Shown: positions 26,695 through 36,581, numbered from the stretch's first letter. The stretch: 49,576 bases of DNA from Oscillospiraceae bacterium (GCA_902802375.1 CADCLS010000012.1:1-49576), one strand, 5' to 3'. The notes: a model not told the origin generated them from the letters alone. A program made the numbers and translations.

Positions 26695-27717
26695 ATGACA
26701 GATATTAAAAAATACACTGAATACTTTTCACTTTTTATGACGATATTTCTAATGGGATTAATTGTTAGCGCACCGGCAGTGTGCGCGACTGGTGCAAAGC
26801 GAGGCTTAAGTGTTTGTGCCGGAGTACTTATCCCGGCTTTATTTCCTTTTGCTGTACCCGTTTTGTTCTTAATTAACACTAAAACCTTTCAAAGTATAAA
26901 ATCCAAAGCAACAGCAGTCTTAATACTTTCCTTAATCGGCGGTTATCCGATAGGCGCCAAGCTCATATCCGAGCTTTATAAAGGGAAAAGCATTGATGCA
27001 AATACTGCCGTTATGTTGTTGCCGTTTTGTGTAAACGCAGGACCTGCTTTTATCGTTATAGCCGTTGGCAAGGGTATCCTTAACAATATTAGCCTCGGCT
27101 TCATACTACTGTTTTCGCATATTACAGCATCGGTAATTTCTGCCGTGATTTTTCTGCCGAAATCTGTTTTCAAAAGACAAGAAAAAACGAATTGCAGAGA
27201 AATATCCTCTGCCGATAATTTTGTTTTAAGCGTAAAAAACGCCGCTGATGCGACAATATCTATTTGTGCTTTTGTTGTGCTTTTTTCTGTGATAAACGAA
27301 TATATAATACATTTTTCTTCAGCCTTCAAGCCCCTTTCGGTGCTGGTATTTACTACCGAGGTAACCTATGCCGTAAGTCAGACAAACAATATTTATTTAA
27401 TATCATTCCTGCTCGGATTTGCAGGCATATCCATTTGGATACAGATACTCTCAATGTGTGAGAGCATAAAACCAAAGCCTCTTTTGTTCGTCTTTTCGAG
27501 GATTTTTCACGGCGTTTTAAGCGCCCTGATTACAGCGATTATATTAAAACTGTTTGATGTGAGCGTATATACAATAAGTAATAATATCTCTACACAAAAC
27601 AAGCCGTTTTACTCGGACTATCCGCTGAGCTTTTCTTTGATAATAATGGCAATTTTGCTGGTTATAAGCATAACTTCTAAAAAACATAGTGGAAATATTA
27701 TAAAAGATATGATATAA
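26695..27717 (+). CDS. ylbJ: Sporulation integral membrane protein YlbJ
   Basis: 340 residues with roughly eight hydrophobic segments and the nucleoside-recognition/gate-like motif GGYPIGAKLISELYKGKSI, followed by LPFCVNAGPAFIV, both characteristic of YlbJ. It is required for spore cortex formation in Bacillus. GGGGTG precedes the ATG. A CATATTAT box at 26671-26678 with an upstream ATA 13 bases before it resembles a sigma-E promoter. Divergent from yqfC, so two sporulation transcripts start in this short gap. Confidence 0.92.
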   Translation: MTDIKKYTEYFSLFMTIFLMGLIVSAPAVCATGAKRGLSVCAGVLIPALFPFAVPVLFLINTKTFQSIKSKATAVLILSLIGGYPIGAKLISELYKGKSIDANTAVMLLPFCVNAGPAFIVIAVGKGILNNISLGFILLFSHITASVISAVIFLPKSVFKRQEKTNCREISSADNFVLSVKNAADATISICAFVVLFSVINEYIIHFSSAFKPLSVLVFTTEVTYAVSQTNNIYLISFLLGFAGISIWIQILSMCESIKPKPLLFVFSRIFHGVLSALITAIILKLFDVSVYTISNNISTQNKPFYSDYPLSFSLIIMAILLVISITSKKHSGNIIKDMI

Positions 27718-27738
27718 TGACTTTCGCGGGGTGATTCT

Positions 27739-27954
27739 ATGGCTCGAAAGCTTTTTAACGATGATATTAAAAAGTCGTGCGTTTGGTGTGCTTACGGTAA
27801 AAGTTCCGAATATACCAGCGAGGTTTTCTGCAAAAAGCGTGGTATAACATCTGCTGAAGACTATTGCAGAAAATATAAGTACGACCCGTTAAAACGCACG
27901 CCACAGGCACAAAAAATCACCGATAATTACAGTGAGAGCGATTTTTCACTTTAA
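27739..27954 (+). CDS. Small four-cysteine protein, unknown
   Basis: 71 residues, highly charged, with Cys14, Cys17, Cys31 and Cys43 in a C-x2-C...C...C layout that suggests a metal site, probably zinc. Not recognised further. GGGGTGATTCT precedes the ATG. It lies between ylbJ and smpB on the same strand, 21 bases after ylbJ, so it may be co-transcribed with ylbJ. Confidence 0.8.
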   Translation: MARKLFNDDIKKSCVWCAYGKSSEYTSEVFCKKRGITSAEDYCRKYKYDPLKRTPQAQKITDNYSESDFSL

Positions 27955-27981
27955 TTACTCGAAAACGCCGTAAAGGAGGGA

Positions 27982-28446
27982 ATGTCTTTGGATAATACTA
28001 AAACTATCGCCGCAAACAGAAAGGCGTATCACGAATATTTTGTCCTTGAAAGCTATGAAGCAGGCATTTCCCTTTCAGGTACTGAAGTAAAATCGCTGAG
28101 AGCAGGCGGAGTTAATCTTAAAGACGCGTGGTGCAACATTGAAAACGGAGAGCTTATTATTAAGCAAATGCATATAAGTCCTTACGACCACGGCAATATT
28201 TTCAATAAACTTCCAATGAGAGACCGTAAACTTCTTATGCACAAGCGAGAAATTATGCGTCTTTTAGGCACAGTGAAACAGCAGGGACTAACCTTAGTTC
28301 CGCTTTCAATATATTTCAAAGGCTCTCTTGTAAAGGTTCAGGTAGGTCTTTGCCGCGGTAAGCAGCTTCACGACAAGCGTGCCGTTGCAGCTAAAAAAGA
28401 CGCCGACCGTGCCATTCAAAGAGCTATGAAAGAGCAACAGAGGTAA
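27982..28446 (+). CDS. smpB: SsrA-binding protein SmpB
   Basis: Binds tmRNA and delivers it to stalled ribosomes. 154 residues with the N-terminal NRKAYHEYFVLESYEAGISLSGTEVKS motif split by the beta-barrel, MHISPYDHGN, and the basic C-tail with KRAVAAKKDADRAIQRAM that enters the mRNA channel. GGAGGG lies only 2 bases from the ATG at 27982 but 8 bases from TTG at 27988, so the TTG may be the true start. The tmRNA gene follows within 9 bases. Confidence 0.97.
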   Translation: MSLDNTKTIAANRKAYHEYFVLESYEAGISLSGTEVKSLRAGGVNLKDAWCNIENGELIIKQMHISPYDHGNIFNKLPMRDRKLLMHKREIMRLLGTVKQQGLTLVPLSIYFKGSLVKVQVGLCRGKQLHDKRAVAAKKDADRAIQRAMKEQQR

Positions 28447-28454
28447 ATAAATTT

Positions 28455-28798
28455 GGGGGCGTAAAGGTTTCGACAGGGACTTTGAACCGCCGGAAGCGAG
28501 CAGAGGTGCAGAGCCGCTTAAAATCTGCAATTAAAAATTAACTGACAACAATTCAGTTGCTCTTGCGGCTTAATTAAGCCGCCGTCTGCATTGAAAGGAC
28601 CGCGGTTCTATGCAGGCGTCAAACAGCGGTAAATGTGAACGGCATATTGCCTTATGTGCCGTCATAACTTAAAGGCTACCGAAAATACCGCTTTGATATT
28701 TGAGTGATATTTTCGGGAAATCAATCAAATATCTGCGCTCGGAGATGCCGACGGGAATTGGTTTTTGGACGGGGGTTCGATTCCCCCCGCCTCCACCA
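28455..28798 (+). ncRNA. ssrA: Transfer-messenger RNA (tmRNA)
   Basis: The tRNA-like ends are present: 5' GGGGGCGTAAAGGTTTCGACAG and the 3' T-arm GGGGGTTCGATTCCCCC with CGCCTCC and an encoded ACCA. The tag frame opens after ATTAACT at GAC (28544) and closes with TAATTAA at 28571, giving the tag (Ala)-DNNSVALAA when the charged Ala is included. The ALAA end is the classic ClpXP degron, and clpX and clpP are also in this window. The 3' end is the start of an 83-bp direct repeat. Confidence 0.96.
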
Positions 28799-28874
28799 AA
28801 CGAGTATTGGATGAACACCTTGTTCTTCAAAGGATACTTTGTAGCAAGAGTGGATATCTGATACAAACAGAAAT
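28792..28874 (+). repeat. Left copy of the 83-bp ssrA direct repeat (candidate attL)
   Basis: Begins with the tmRNA 3' end TCCACCA and continues AACGAGTATTGGATGAACA. It matches 38496-38578 at 77 of 83 positions in the same orientation. tmRNA 3' ends are well-known insertion points for islands carrying tyrosine integrases. Confidence 0.8.
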
Positions 28875-28875
28875 T

Positions 28876-28910
28876 GCCATCTTAGGATTGCTCTAAGGTG
28901 GCGGTTTTTT
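28876..28910 (+). terminator. Terminator of ssrA
   Basis: 10-bp stem 28876-28885/28893-28902 followed by GGTTTTTTATT. Confidence 0.9.
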
Positions 28911-29360
28911 ATTGCATTGATTTATATGTGAAAAAATGTTATAGTTTTAACTGTTAACAATAAATGTTACATAGAAATATCAAATCTATAAATGCAAAAT
29001 ATCATCAACTTACCAAAGGTTTATTTGAACAAATTAAAATACCACTTTAGGATAGAAATTTACCCTGTTTGAAAATAGCATCTGATGAGTTGAGGCACGA
29101 ACTTCTTCTTTGTTATTTCTTATTGTTCTTGTAAGATAAAGGAGTTATCTATAAACATGTCGAATCAAGCCTGGAACGCACGCAATTTCATTTTTTTATA
29201 GCTGGTGGCATAGCTTATTTTAACACAAGTGATAATCTGCCTTTTTTAATGGAATTAGATAATAAAACTTATCAAGGCATTCTTCCAAAAATCCGAGTTA
29301 AAAAACTCGGATTTTTCTTTACACTTACCTAAAATTAACTTGTAATCGTTAAAAATAATA
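28911..29360. other. Gene-poor stretch with a decayed reading frame
   Basis: 450 AT-rich bases without an intact gene. An AAAGGAG site precedes ATG 29157, which opens 14 codons and stops at TAG 29199. A run of seven T at 29191-29197 sits there; reading -1 at that run opens 45 further codons to TAA 29330-29332. This looks like a remnant of a small gene broken by a homopolymer slip. A terminator hairpin (stem 29288-29299/29304-29315 with a T tail) ends the frame. Confidence 0.4.
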
Positions 29361-29363
29361 TGC

Positions 29364-29402
29364 GAGCGCCCGGGACAGCCTTATGCGCTGCCCCGGGCGC
29401 TC
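29364..29402. terminator. Strong GC-rich terminator after the giant repeat protein
   Basis: 11-bp stem GAGCGCCCGGG/CCCGGGCGCTC at 29364-29374/29392-29402. On the minus strand it is followed by a TATTATTTTT tail, so it ends transcription of the gene at 29439-35777. Confidence 0.85.
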
Positions 29403-29438
29403 TATTGAGATGGAAAAAACGGAAGATTAAATAATTAT

Positions 29439-32400
29439 TTAAAATATTACTACATCCCAATCGGAGAGATATTGGAAGAGACGGGTAAGGTCTTTGTTAT
29501 TAACGCTTCCGTCACCGTTTATATCAAGTGCAGCTTCGTTAATTTCAACATCCCAATCGGAGAGATACTGGAAGAGACGGGTAAGGTCTTTATTATTAAC
29601 GCTTCCGTCATCATTAACATCGCCGCAAAGTTTAAGTAAAATCTCATAAATGCTGAAATGATCTGTCTCGAAATAAATGTAATCGCCTGAAACAGTTATA
29701 TCCATTCTGGTCTTACTGCCGTCCGGCTCACTGCGATAAACATTTATCTTATCAACATCAAATCCCGCAGGGATTGGAAGTTTTACAAGAACAGGCGCCT
29801 CAGGCTGAATCTGTTTGCCTTCGCTTTCAAGATGGATTTCGTAAGTAATTTGCTTATCGGTTTGCTCAGATTTTTCAACAAACACTTCTGTGGTCGCAGG
29901 CAAATTACTTTCGGCAGACGGTGCAACAGACACATTCTCGACCTCGTTCACTGCCGCTTTTTCGGTATCGTAGGTCTCTTCAAGAGCAGGTATTTCCTCT
30001 TCTGCTATTATTTTTCCGCAAACACCGCACTTTTTGCGCTGCAAGCCCTTTTCGGTAAGCGTAGGTTTAACATCAATTACCCAGTCGCCCGGCTTGTGTT
30101 CTGTGGCAGGAATTACATTGCCCTTTTCAATCATTTTACCGCAGCCTGTGCAATAGATATCGCCTGTATATCCCTCGTTGGTGCAAGTAGCCTTAACGGC
30201 ATCTTTAAGCTTTGTCTCACCGCTGTGATTATTGGGATCAAATTCACCGTACTCCTCACCGCATACACTGCATTTTGCCTTGGTATGGCAGGTTGCTGTG
30301 CCGCCTGTGTGGCCTGTGGCAGGTAAAACTCTGCCGCTCGCAAGCTTTTCACCGCAGGAAAGGCAATAAGTATCTCCGGAATATCCTTCTGCTGTACATG
30401 TTGCGGCAACTCTGTTCCTTACCTCTGTTGAAGTATGTCTGCACGGACCGGCTTCACCCTCTGCAACGCAAACACTGAATTGCGGGTAGTCATAACCGTC
30501 GCCGACAATATATGAACCGGAATAAACAGCAGCATATATAAAGTATGTCTGAGAAGCTTGAAGTGTGACATTAAATATGAAGTTCTTTTCATTATCACTA
30601 TCATCAGCAACCGCTATTTTATTTCCATTTACATCGAAAATCATTGCATGGACATAATGCTCGCCTGCCGAGTATATGGTATAATTACCGGTTTGCGAAG
30701 GTGTGAAGCGCATAAGACCTGACATATAATCGTTCTTATACACAACGCTTACAGGTGACGAAACAGTAAGTACAGGAAGAAGCGATGCTACATCCGAAAG
30801 CCTCTTAACGCTGGCATTAAAGCTACCGGTAAAACCACAGAAATCATAAGATACGGGATAAGTTCCGCCTACTGTCCAGTGATTTGTTTCCTGGGCATCA
30901 TCGGTATTAATTCCATAATACTGATTATAAATTAATTTAGCTTTTGAATCCTTAGCAGACTTTGTTCCGTTTGCATAGGTTACTGTATAGTTAGGAGTCG
31001 GGCACCAGTATCTAGCATAACTATTGCCTTCCTCATCGGTATCATACCATGTCTCGATACCCTCGATAACAGTGACACCTTCAACCTCCACACCACTAAC
31101 AACAGTGTTGTCAACAACCGTTACATTAAACACGCCTTTATGACCCATAAACGAAGCGCTTGCCTGATATGTGCCGACTGTCCAGTGGTTATTATACTGA
31201 TCATCCTCAACATTATTGAGCCAATAGGTCTTTCCGTTAACGGCTTTTCCGTAGCTGTCTGTTGAAGATACTGTTCCGTCTTTAAAGACTACCTTATATA
31301 CAGGTGAGTAATCATAATCGAAATACAGACCACCTTCGCTGTCACTATTCATCCACCCGTTACCGTTTTTGATAACGGTGAGATCCTGAAACTCAACGCT
31401 TGCCACAGGGTTTTCGATTACGACTGCGGTACAAGTAGCCTTAACGCCCATAAATGAGCAATCAACCGCATACCTTCCGCCAAGACTCCAATGGTCGCTA
31501 TACTGCGAATCAGTAGTTTCAAGACTATACCATTTTTCACCTATTTTAATACTGCTGCCGGTGCTGTTAGATACTGTACCGTCTTTAAAGTAAACGGTAT
31601 AGCTCGGTGAGTAAGAATAGCGGAAGTATTTTTGGTTATCAGCAGAATAGGTTGTTTCATAACCGTCTGCATTTTCATAAAGATAAACATCGTTTACTAC
31701 AACGCTCTCTACCGGAGATTCAACAACAGTAGCTGTAAATTGAGCCTCAAATCCCATAAAGGTTGCCGTTACGGCATAAATTCCGCCCGGTACCCAATAC
31801 TCTTTTTCCTGAGTATCGGCATAGGAAATATAATACCTGGTACCGTCTATTGTGGCGCCCCCGTTTGTGCCGTCAACAGTGCTTCCGTCTTTTAAGAACA
31901 CTGTAAACTTAGGAGAATACGAATAACGGAAATAAGGACTTCCGTTATAAGGCGTTGTTTCATAGCCGTCTGCATTCTCATAGAGCGAAACATTTTCAAG
32001 CACAATACGGTCTATCGGGTTTTCAACCACCCTTGCGGTACAGGTAGCCTTAACGCCCATAAAGGTGCAATCAACGGTATAAGCTCCGCCTACCTGCCAA
32101 TGCTCTTCATACTGGGAATCCGAATAACCAAGACCGTACGATTTGCCGCCAACCTTAATTTCTCCGGTAGTTTTTCTCGAAACCGTACCGTCTTTATAGT
32201 AAACGGTATAGCTCGGCGAATAGTTATATTGGAAGAACATATCCTGACCGTAAGAATTCCACATACCGGAAGCATTTTCGTACAACTTAATATCATCAAC
32301 AACAACATGATCTACGGGATTAGCTACAACTGTTGCTTTGCCTGTCGCAGACACACCCATAAATGTAGAGGTAAAGGTGTAGTTTCCGCCAAGAGCCCAA

Positions 32401-35400
32401 GGCTCATCATACTGAGAGTCCGAAGTGGAAAGACTATACCATATGTCGCCAACCTTTGTTGAGGATGTAGTTTTGCTTGAAACCGTACCGTCTTTAAAAT
32501 GAACGGTATAGCTTGGAGAATATGTATAATAGAAGAAAGAGCCGCCGTCATAAGAGGAATATGTGTATCCGTCCGCATTTTCATAAACTGACACATCATC
32601 AATTTCAACATAATCAACCGGGTTAGGGGCAACCGTTACATCAAATGTTCCCTCTTTACTCATAAAGGTAAATCTTACCTTATAGGTGTTGCCGACTGTC
32701 CAGTGCTCTGAATATTGATCGTTATAATAAGTAAAGCTATAATACTGACCGTTATAATACCCTGACTCGGAAGATGTACCATCCTTATAATATACCGTAT
32801 ATCTTGGTGAAAAATCATAACTGAAATACTGTTCGCCATTGCCGTCCCAACTATAACTACCGGATGCATTTTCATAAACGGTTATCGGCTTCACTTCAAC
32901 ACGGTCAACGGGATTTTCAAGTACAGTTACTTTAAAACTGCTTGTAACACCTAAAATACTACATGGTATAATATAAGTGTTTCCAACAGTCCAATGCTGT
33001 TCGTCCTGATTGCCCGAATAATTAAGCCCGTACCTTGAGTTGCCTATCTGAATACTTCCGTTGGTTTTATACGATTTCGTACCGTCATTATAGTAAGCTA
33101 TAAAGTAGGGCGAATATGTGTATCTGTAAAACTCATTTCCATCAGAATCAACAACAAAAGAACCGCCGGTATTTTCAAAAAGGATAATATCATCGACCTC
33201 TATACGAGAAACAGGCACGGGAACAACCTTTACATTAAAGCTCGTATTAAAACTGCCGACTTTCACAGAAACAGCATAGGTATTTCCAACTGTCCAATGA
33301 TTAACATCCTGATCGTCAGAGCAATCAAGCCCCAAATAGGAGCCCCCTATTTGGACGTCGCCCATTGTTTTTCCGGAATTTGTGCCGTCCTTATAATAAA
33401 CCACATAACTCGGAGTACTGTATCTGTAATGGAAATACTGCGTACCGTCATCATCGATTTTATTATAGCCGTCAATATTTTGAATTACGGTAACCTCGTC
33501 AAATTCAATGCGGGCTATCGGGATTTCTTCAACAGTAGCCTTGAATGTGCACTTAACACCGCCAAGCGATGCGTTCAAAGTATATGTATTACCAAGAGTC
33601 CAATGCTCGTTATTTTGGTTATCTTCATAACTCAGCCAATAGCTTTCACCGCCTATTTGAACAGAGCCCGATGTTTTTTCAGTGTGAGAACCGTCTCTTA
33701 AATAAACTATGTAATTTAATGACGGTAAATAGTAATGAAAATACTCTACGCCGTCATAATCAGTAGTTTTATATCCGTTTATGCCGTCATAAACCGTAAC
33801 ATCATCCACCTCTATGCGAACTATCGGGATTGGCTCAATAGTCACATCGAACTCACCGGTTATACCCATAAAGTCATATGATGCCTTATAGGTATTATTC
33901 TCATACCAGTGATTATTGTACTGATCGTCAGAGGTTTTAAGGCTGTACAGGACACCGTTAACATCCTTATCGGCAGAATTCGTTTCCGAAACCGAGCCGT
34001 CTTTGAAATGCACGGTATATTTGGGCGTATTGTAATCATAGTGGAAATACTGATTACTCTCATTATCCCACCGATTATAACCACCTTTGTTTGCAGTCAA
34101 GCTTAAAGGCTCAACCTCTACATAATCTACCGGGTTTTCGATTATTTTAACATTAAAACTGCAATCTTTACCGCAAAATCTCGCATTGACTGTATAGGTG
34201 TTGCCCAATGTCCAATGCGTCTCATACTGATCATAATTATATTCTAAGCCAACATAACTGCCGCCTACAAGCTTTTCATATCTGCTTGTTTCTGAAACGG
34301 TACCGTCCTTAAAATATACGGTATAATCAGGAGTGGTAAAATCATAATAGAAAAAGTCTTGATCGTCGTAATCTGTGGTTTCATAACCGCCAACATTGTT
34401 TATAAGATAAACATCGTTAACCTCAACGCGATCCACCGGAGATTCATTTATTGTAAGATTAAAGCTGCACTCAAAGCCCATAAAAGTACACGGTACTTCG
34501 TATGTCTTACCTGCTTCAAGATGATTGTTATACTGGTCAAGCTGATAACTTAACGAATAATTGTTGCCGAATATGTCTTTGCTCCAAGAATTTTTATCGG
34601 TGGTTGTGCCATCGTTTAAATATACTGCATATTTAGGCGTCGAAAAACTGTAATAAAAAAACTCATTGTTATCATTATCTGTACTAAAATAACCGTCAAC
34701 ATTTTCATTCAATACCACATCATCGATTTGCACGCGTGTAATAGGATTGCTTATTACTTTTACATTGAATTTGCAATCCACACCTGCGAATTTAGCAGGC
34801 ACTTCATAAGTATTGCCAACGGTCCAATGGTTTTCATATTGATTATCGCTGCTTTGTTCAAGATAATAATACTCGCCGTTTACCCGCTTTCCACTTGAAT
34901 TCATTTCGGACACATCGCCGTTTTTATAATGAACTCTGAAATTTGGGGTATTGTATGAATAACGGTAATACTCATTGTTGTCATTATCCCAAGACTCATA
35001 TCCATCCATATTTTCGACAACAATAACATCTTCGCACTCAACATAATCAACAGGATTTTCAATTACATTTACATTGAAACCGCATTTTACACCGGCTAAT
35101 GTACAGTCAACCCTATATGTACCGCCACCGGTCCAGTGGTTTGCTTTCTGATCATCATTCATTATAAGCGAATAGTATCGACCGCCGATATATGTGCCGC
35201 TACTGCCTGAGTTGCTCGTGCCGTCTTTAAAATAAACGGTAAAGTTCGGAGAACTGTAATTGTAGTGATAATATGTCACATAGTTATCATCTGCAATCAC
35301 ATCGCAGTCCAAATACTCAACAACATCAATATCGTTTATTTCGATTCTACTTATGTCTGTTTCAGAAATTTGAACAGTATAACCTGCTTCTCCCCCGCTG

Positions 35401-35777
35401 TAACTCTTGGTTAGGAGATAATAGGTTTTTCCGGCATCACATCCGAACGAAACCCGGAAATTTGAGCCGTCACCGTTATCATCGTCATAAGCAATTTGAT
35501 CGCCGTTTTCATCCAAAATACTTACATAAGTATCATTGTCACCCGACGAGGATATAATAAACGCATTATCCGTATCGGTCACGAACCTGAACGCGCCGGA
35601 AACAGCCGTGCCGTCATAATCGACATCGGTTGGCGTGTCAAGTGGCAAAAACGGTGCGTCAGCATATGCCGCAACATCCGAAAGCGCAATTGCGGAGAAT
35701 AACGCAGACGGAATGAGCGACAAAATAAGAATTGCCGACAACATTACTGCCATAATCTTTTTTGAGATTTTTAACAT
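29439..35777 (-). CDS. Giant secreted 15-module repeat protein with dockerin
   Basis: 2112 residues. Residues 1-40 are a Sec signal peptide. A PPC-like beta domain follows (about 42-140: DNDTYVSILDENGDQIAYDDD). Then 15 tandem modules of about 100 residues run from about 143 to 1650. Each opens with V(D/S)RVEVDDV, has YENADGY, an FRYSYSPSYTVYFKDGT core, a DSQYxEHWTVGNTY turn, and closes with FMGVKATFNVTVVENP. They look like Ig-like beta sandwiches but match no family I can name. After a second PPC-like domain come CxxCG modules (about 1790-1920), a ZU5-like region, and a dockerin (2050-2112) with two Ca2+ loops DVNDDGSVNNKD and DINGDGSVNNKD. The dockerin implies anchoring to a cohesin scaffold on the cell surface. 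Confidence 0.9.
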   Translation of the reverse strand: MLKISKKIMAVMLSAILILSLIPSALFSAIALSDVAAYADAPFLPLDTPTDVDYDGTAVSGAFRFVTDTDNAFIISSSGDNDTYVSILDENGDQIAYDDDNGDGSNFRVSFGCDAGKTYYLLTKSYSGGEAGYTVQISETDISRIEINDIDVVEYLDCDVIADDNYVTYYHYNYSSPNFTVYFKDGTSNSGSSGTYIGGRYYSLIMNDDQKANHWTGGGTYRVDCTLAGVKCGFNVNVIENPVDYVECEDVIVVENMDGYESWDNDNNEYYRYSYNTPNFRVHYKNGDVSEMNSSGKRVNGEYYYLEQSSDNQYENHWTVGNTYEVPAKFAGVDCKFNVKVISNPITRVQIDDVVLNENVDGYFSTDNDNNEFFYYSFSTPKYAVYLNDGTTTDKNSWSKDIFGNNYSLSYQLDQYNNHLEAGKTYEVPCTFMGFECSFNLTINESPVDRVEVNDVYLINNVGGYETTDYDDQDFFYYDFTTPDYTVYFKDGTVSETSRYEKLVGGSYVGLEYNYDQYETHWTLGNTYTVNARFCGKDCSFNVKIIENPVDYVEVEPLSLTANKGGYNRWDNESNQYFHYDYNTPKYTVHFKDGSVSETNSADKDVNGVLYSLKTSDDQYNNHWYENNTYKASYDFMGITGEFDVTIEPIPIVRIEVDDVTVYDGINGYKTTDYDGVEYFHYYLPSLNYIVYLRDGSHTEKTSGSVQIGGESYWLSYEDNQNNEHWTLGNTYTLNASLGGVKCTFKATVEEIPIARIEFDEVTVIQNIDGYNKIDDDGTQYFHYRYSTPSYVVYYKDGTNSGKTMGDVQIGGSYLGLDCSDDQDVNHWTVGNTYAVSVKVGSFNTSFNVKVVPVPVSRIEVDDIILFENTGGSFVVDSDGNEFYRYTYSPYFIAYYNDGTKSYKTNGSIQIGNSRYGLNYSGNQDEQHWTVGNTYIIPCSILGVTSSFKVTVLENPVDRVEVKPITVYENASGSYSWDGNGEQYFSYDFSPRYTVYYKDGTSSESGYYNGQYYSFTYYNDQYSEHWTVGNTYKVRFTFMSKEGTFDVTVAPNPVDYVEIDDVSVYENADGYTYSSYDGGSFFYYTYSPSYTVHFKDGTVSSKTTSSTKVGDIWYSLSTSDSQYDEPWALGGNYTFTSTFMGVSATGKATVVANPVDHVVVDDIKLYENASGMWNSYGQDMFFQYNYSPSYTVYYKDGTVSRKTTGEIKVGGKSYGLGYSDSQYEEHWQVGGAYTVDCTFMGVKATCTARVVENPIDRIVLENVSLYENADGYETTPYNGSPYFRYSYSPKFTVFLKDGSTVDGTNGGATIDGTRYYISYADTQEKEYWVPGGIYAVTATFMGFEAQFTATVVESPVESVVVNDVYLYENADGYETTYSADNQKYFRYSYSPSYTVYFKDGTVSNSTGSSIKIGEKWYSLETTDSQYSDHWSLGGRYAVDCSFMGVKATCTAVVIENPVASVEFQDLTVIKNGNGWMNSDSEGGLYFDYDYSPVYKVVFKDGTVSSTDSYGKAVNGKTYWLNNVEDDQYNNHWTVGTYQASASFMGHKGVFNVTVVDNTVVSGVEVEGVTVIEGIETWYDTDEEGNSYARYWCPTPNYTVTYANGTKSAKDSKAKLIYNQYYGINTDDAQETNHWTVGGTYPVSYDFCGFTGSFNASVKRLSDVASLLPVLTVSSPVSVVYKNDYMSGLMRFTPSQTGNYTIYSAGEHYVHAMIFDVNGNKIAVADDSDNEKNFIFNVTLQASQTYFIYAAVYSGSYIVGDGYDYPQFSVCVAEGEAGPCRHTSTEVRNRVAATCTAEGYSGDTYCLSCGEKLASGRVLPATGHTGGTATCHTKAKCSVCGEEYGEFDPNNHSGETKLKDAVKATCTNEGYTGDIYCTGCGKMIEKGNVIPATEHKPGDWVIDVKPTLTEKGLQRKKCGVCGKIIAEEEIPALEETYDTEKAAVNEVENVSVAPSAESNLPATTEVFVEKSEQTDKQITYEIHLESEGKQIQPEAPVLVKLPIPAGFDVDKINVYRSEPDGSKTRMDITVSGDYIYFETDHFSIYEILLKLCGDVNDDGSVNNKDLTRLFQYLSDWDVEINEAALDINGDGSVNNKDLTRLFQYLSDWDVVIF

Positions 35778-35938
35778 AAAATTTCCTCCCCTATTCTATG
35801 CATAATCTAACGAACCGATTTTATCACCAATTCTTGTCCTTGTCAATACAAGTTAATAATTTATTATTTATATATTTCTGCGTTGTAAAGAGATGTGAAC
35901 CATTTTTGTTAAAAAAAGAAGAAATGAAATGGTATAAT

Positions 35939-35992
35939 GTTTGCAGTTGCTTTGAAACGGAGCCTTAGGAGTAGTGAAAAGCAACTGCAAAC
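35939..35992. repeat. Inverted repeat beside the transposase remnant
   Basis: GTTTGCAGTTGCTT at 35939-35952 and its exact reverse complement at 35979-35992 form a 14-bp hairpin with a 26-base loop. It may be part of an insertion-sequence end or a terminator. Confidence 0.5.
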
Positions 35993-36002
35993 GGCGGTCG
36001 GC

Positions 36003-36500
36003 TCACGCCGCCTGCTTTTCCGCCAAAAGCTGAATTGGGCTTTTCCTGCCCAGTGTCCTCATTGTCTTATTGTTGCTCCATTTAAGGTGAATAGATAACT
36101 TTTTGTTCAGTTCTTCCACACTGCTGAATGTTTCCCAATTGTAGTAGTATCTTTGGTCGTTTCTGTGACTTCTTTCAACCTTTCCGTTGTGCCAAGGTGT
36201 TCTCGGAGGTATTAAAACATGCTTTATGCTCGTGCCTTGTATTGCTTTATCCAACGGGCTTAATTCCGTGTCACTGATGAATTTGTATGTGAACTCTGTT
36301 CCGTTATCTGTTTGTATCGTTTGGATCTTAAATGGGAATGCCTTTATTAACATCTTTAGAAACTTTACCGTGTTTTCGGGTGTATGTTCCTCAAACCCAT
36401 ATAGCGCGATATTTTACCATGTGTTTAACATTGGTTATGCTATCTGACGCCACAATAATTGTTGAGCTCTCCTTGCTCTCGGTCTTTGAGTACTTAAACA
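36003..36500 (-). pseudogene. Transposase remnant, integrase (rve) core
   Basis: The intact part (36003-36353) encodes the C-terminal rve fold: TIQTDNGTEF with a catalytic Asp, then HVLIPPRTPWHNGKVERSHR with the catalytic Glu. Upstream the frame continues as YGFEEHTPENTVKFLKM only in another frame, and a further fragment starting MFKYSKTESKESS ends in a TGA at about 36391-36393. The gene therefore lacks its N-terminus and has at least one frameshift. The family (IS3/IS481-like) is not resolved. Confidence 0.75.
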
Positions 36501-36551
36501 TTTTATAAAAGTCAGTATAATTCAGCTTTTGAGCAATTCATATTGTAAAGT

Positions 36552-36576
36552 AAGGACACGGTGAACCCGTGTCCTT
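36552..36576 (-). terminator. Terminator of the truncated dockerin gene
   Basis: 10-bp stem AAGGACACGG/CCGTGTCCTT with a 5-base loop just after the stop codon at 36582 on the minus strand; the tail is only weakly T-rich in that direction and better on the plus strand. Confidence 0.6.
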
Positions 36577-36581
36577 GTTCT

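Noticed and set aside
28669-28866. Minus-strand open frame across the tmRNA 3' end
   Set aside because: It is antisense to ssrA and its terminator region; the peptide similarity to the start of the gene at 36582 only reflects the direct repeat.
29880-35360. Dense regular repeats that might suggest a CRISPR array
   Set aside because: The period is about 300 bases, repeats are diverged and in one open frame; they encode protein modules, not short identical repeats with spacers.
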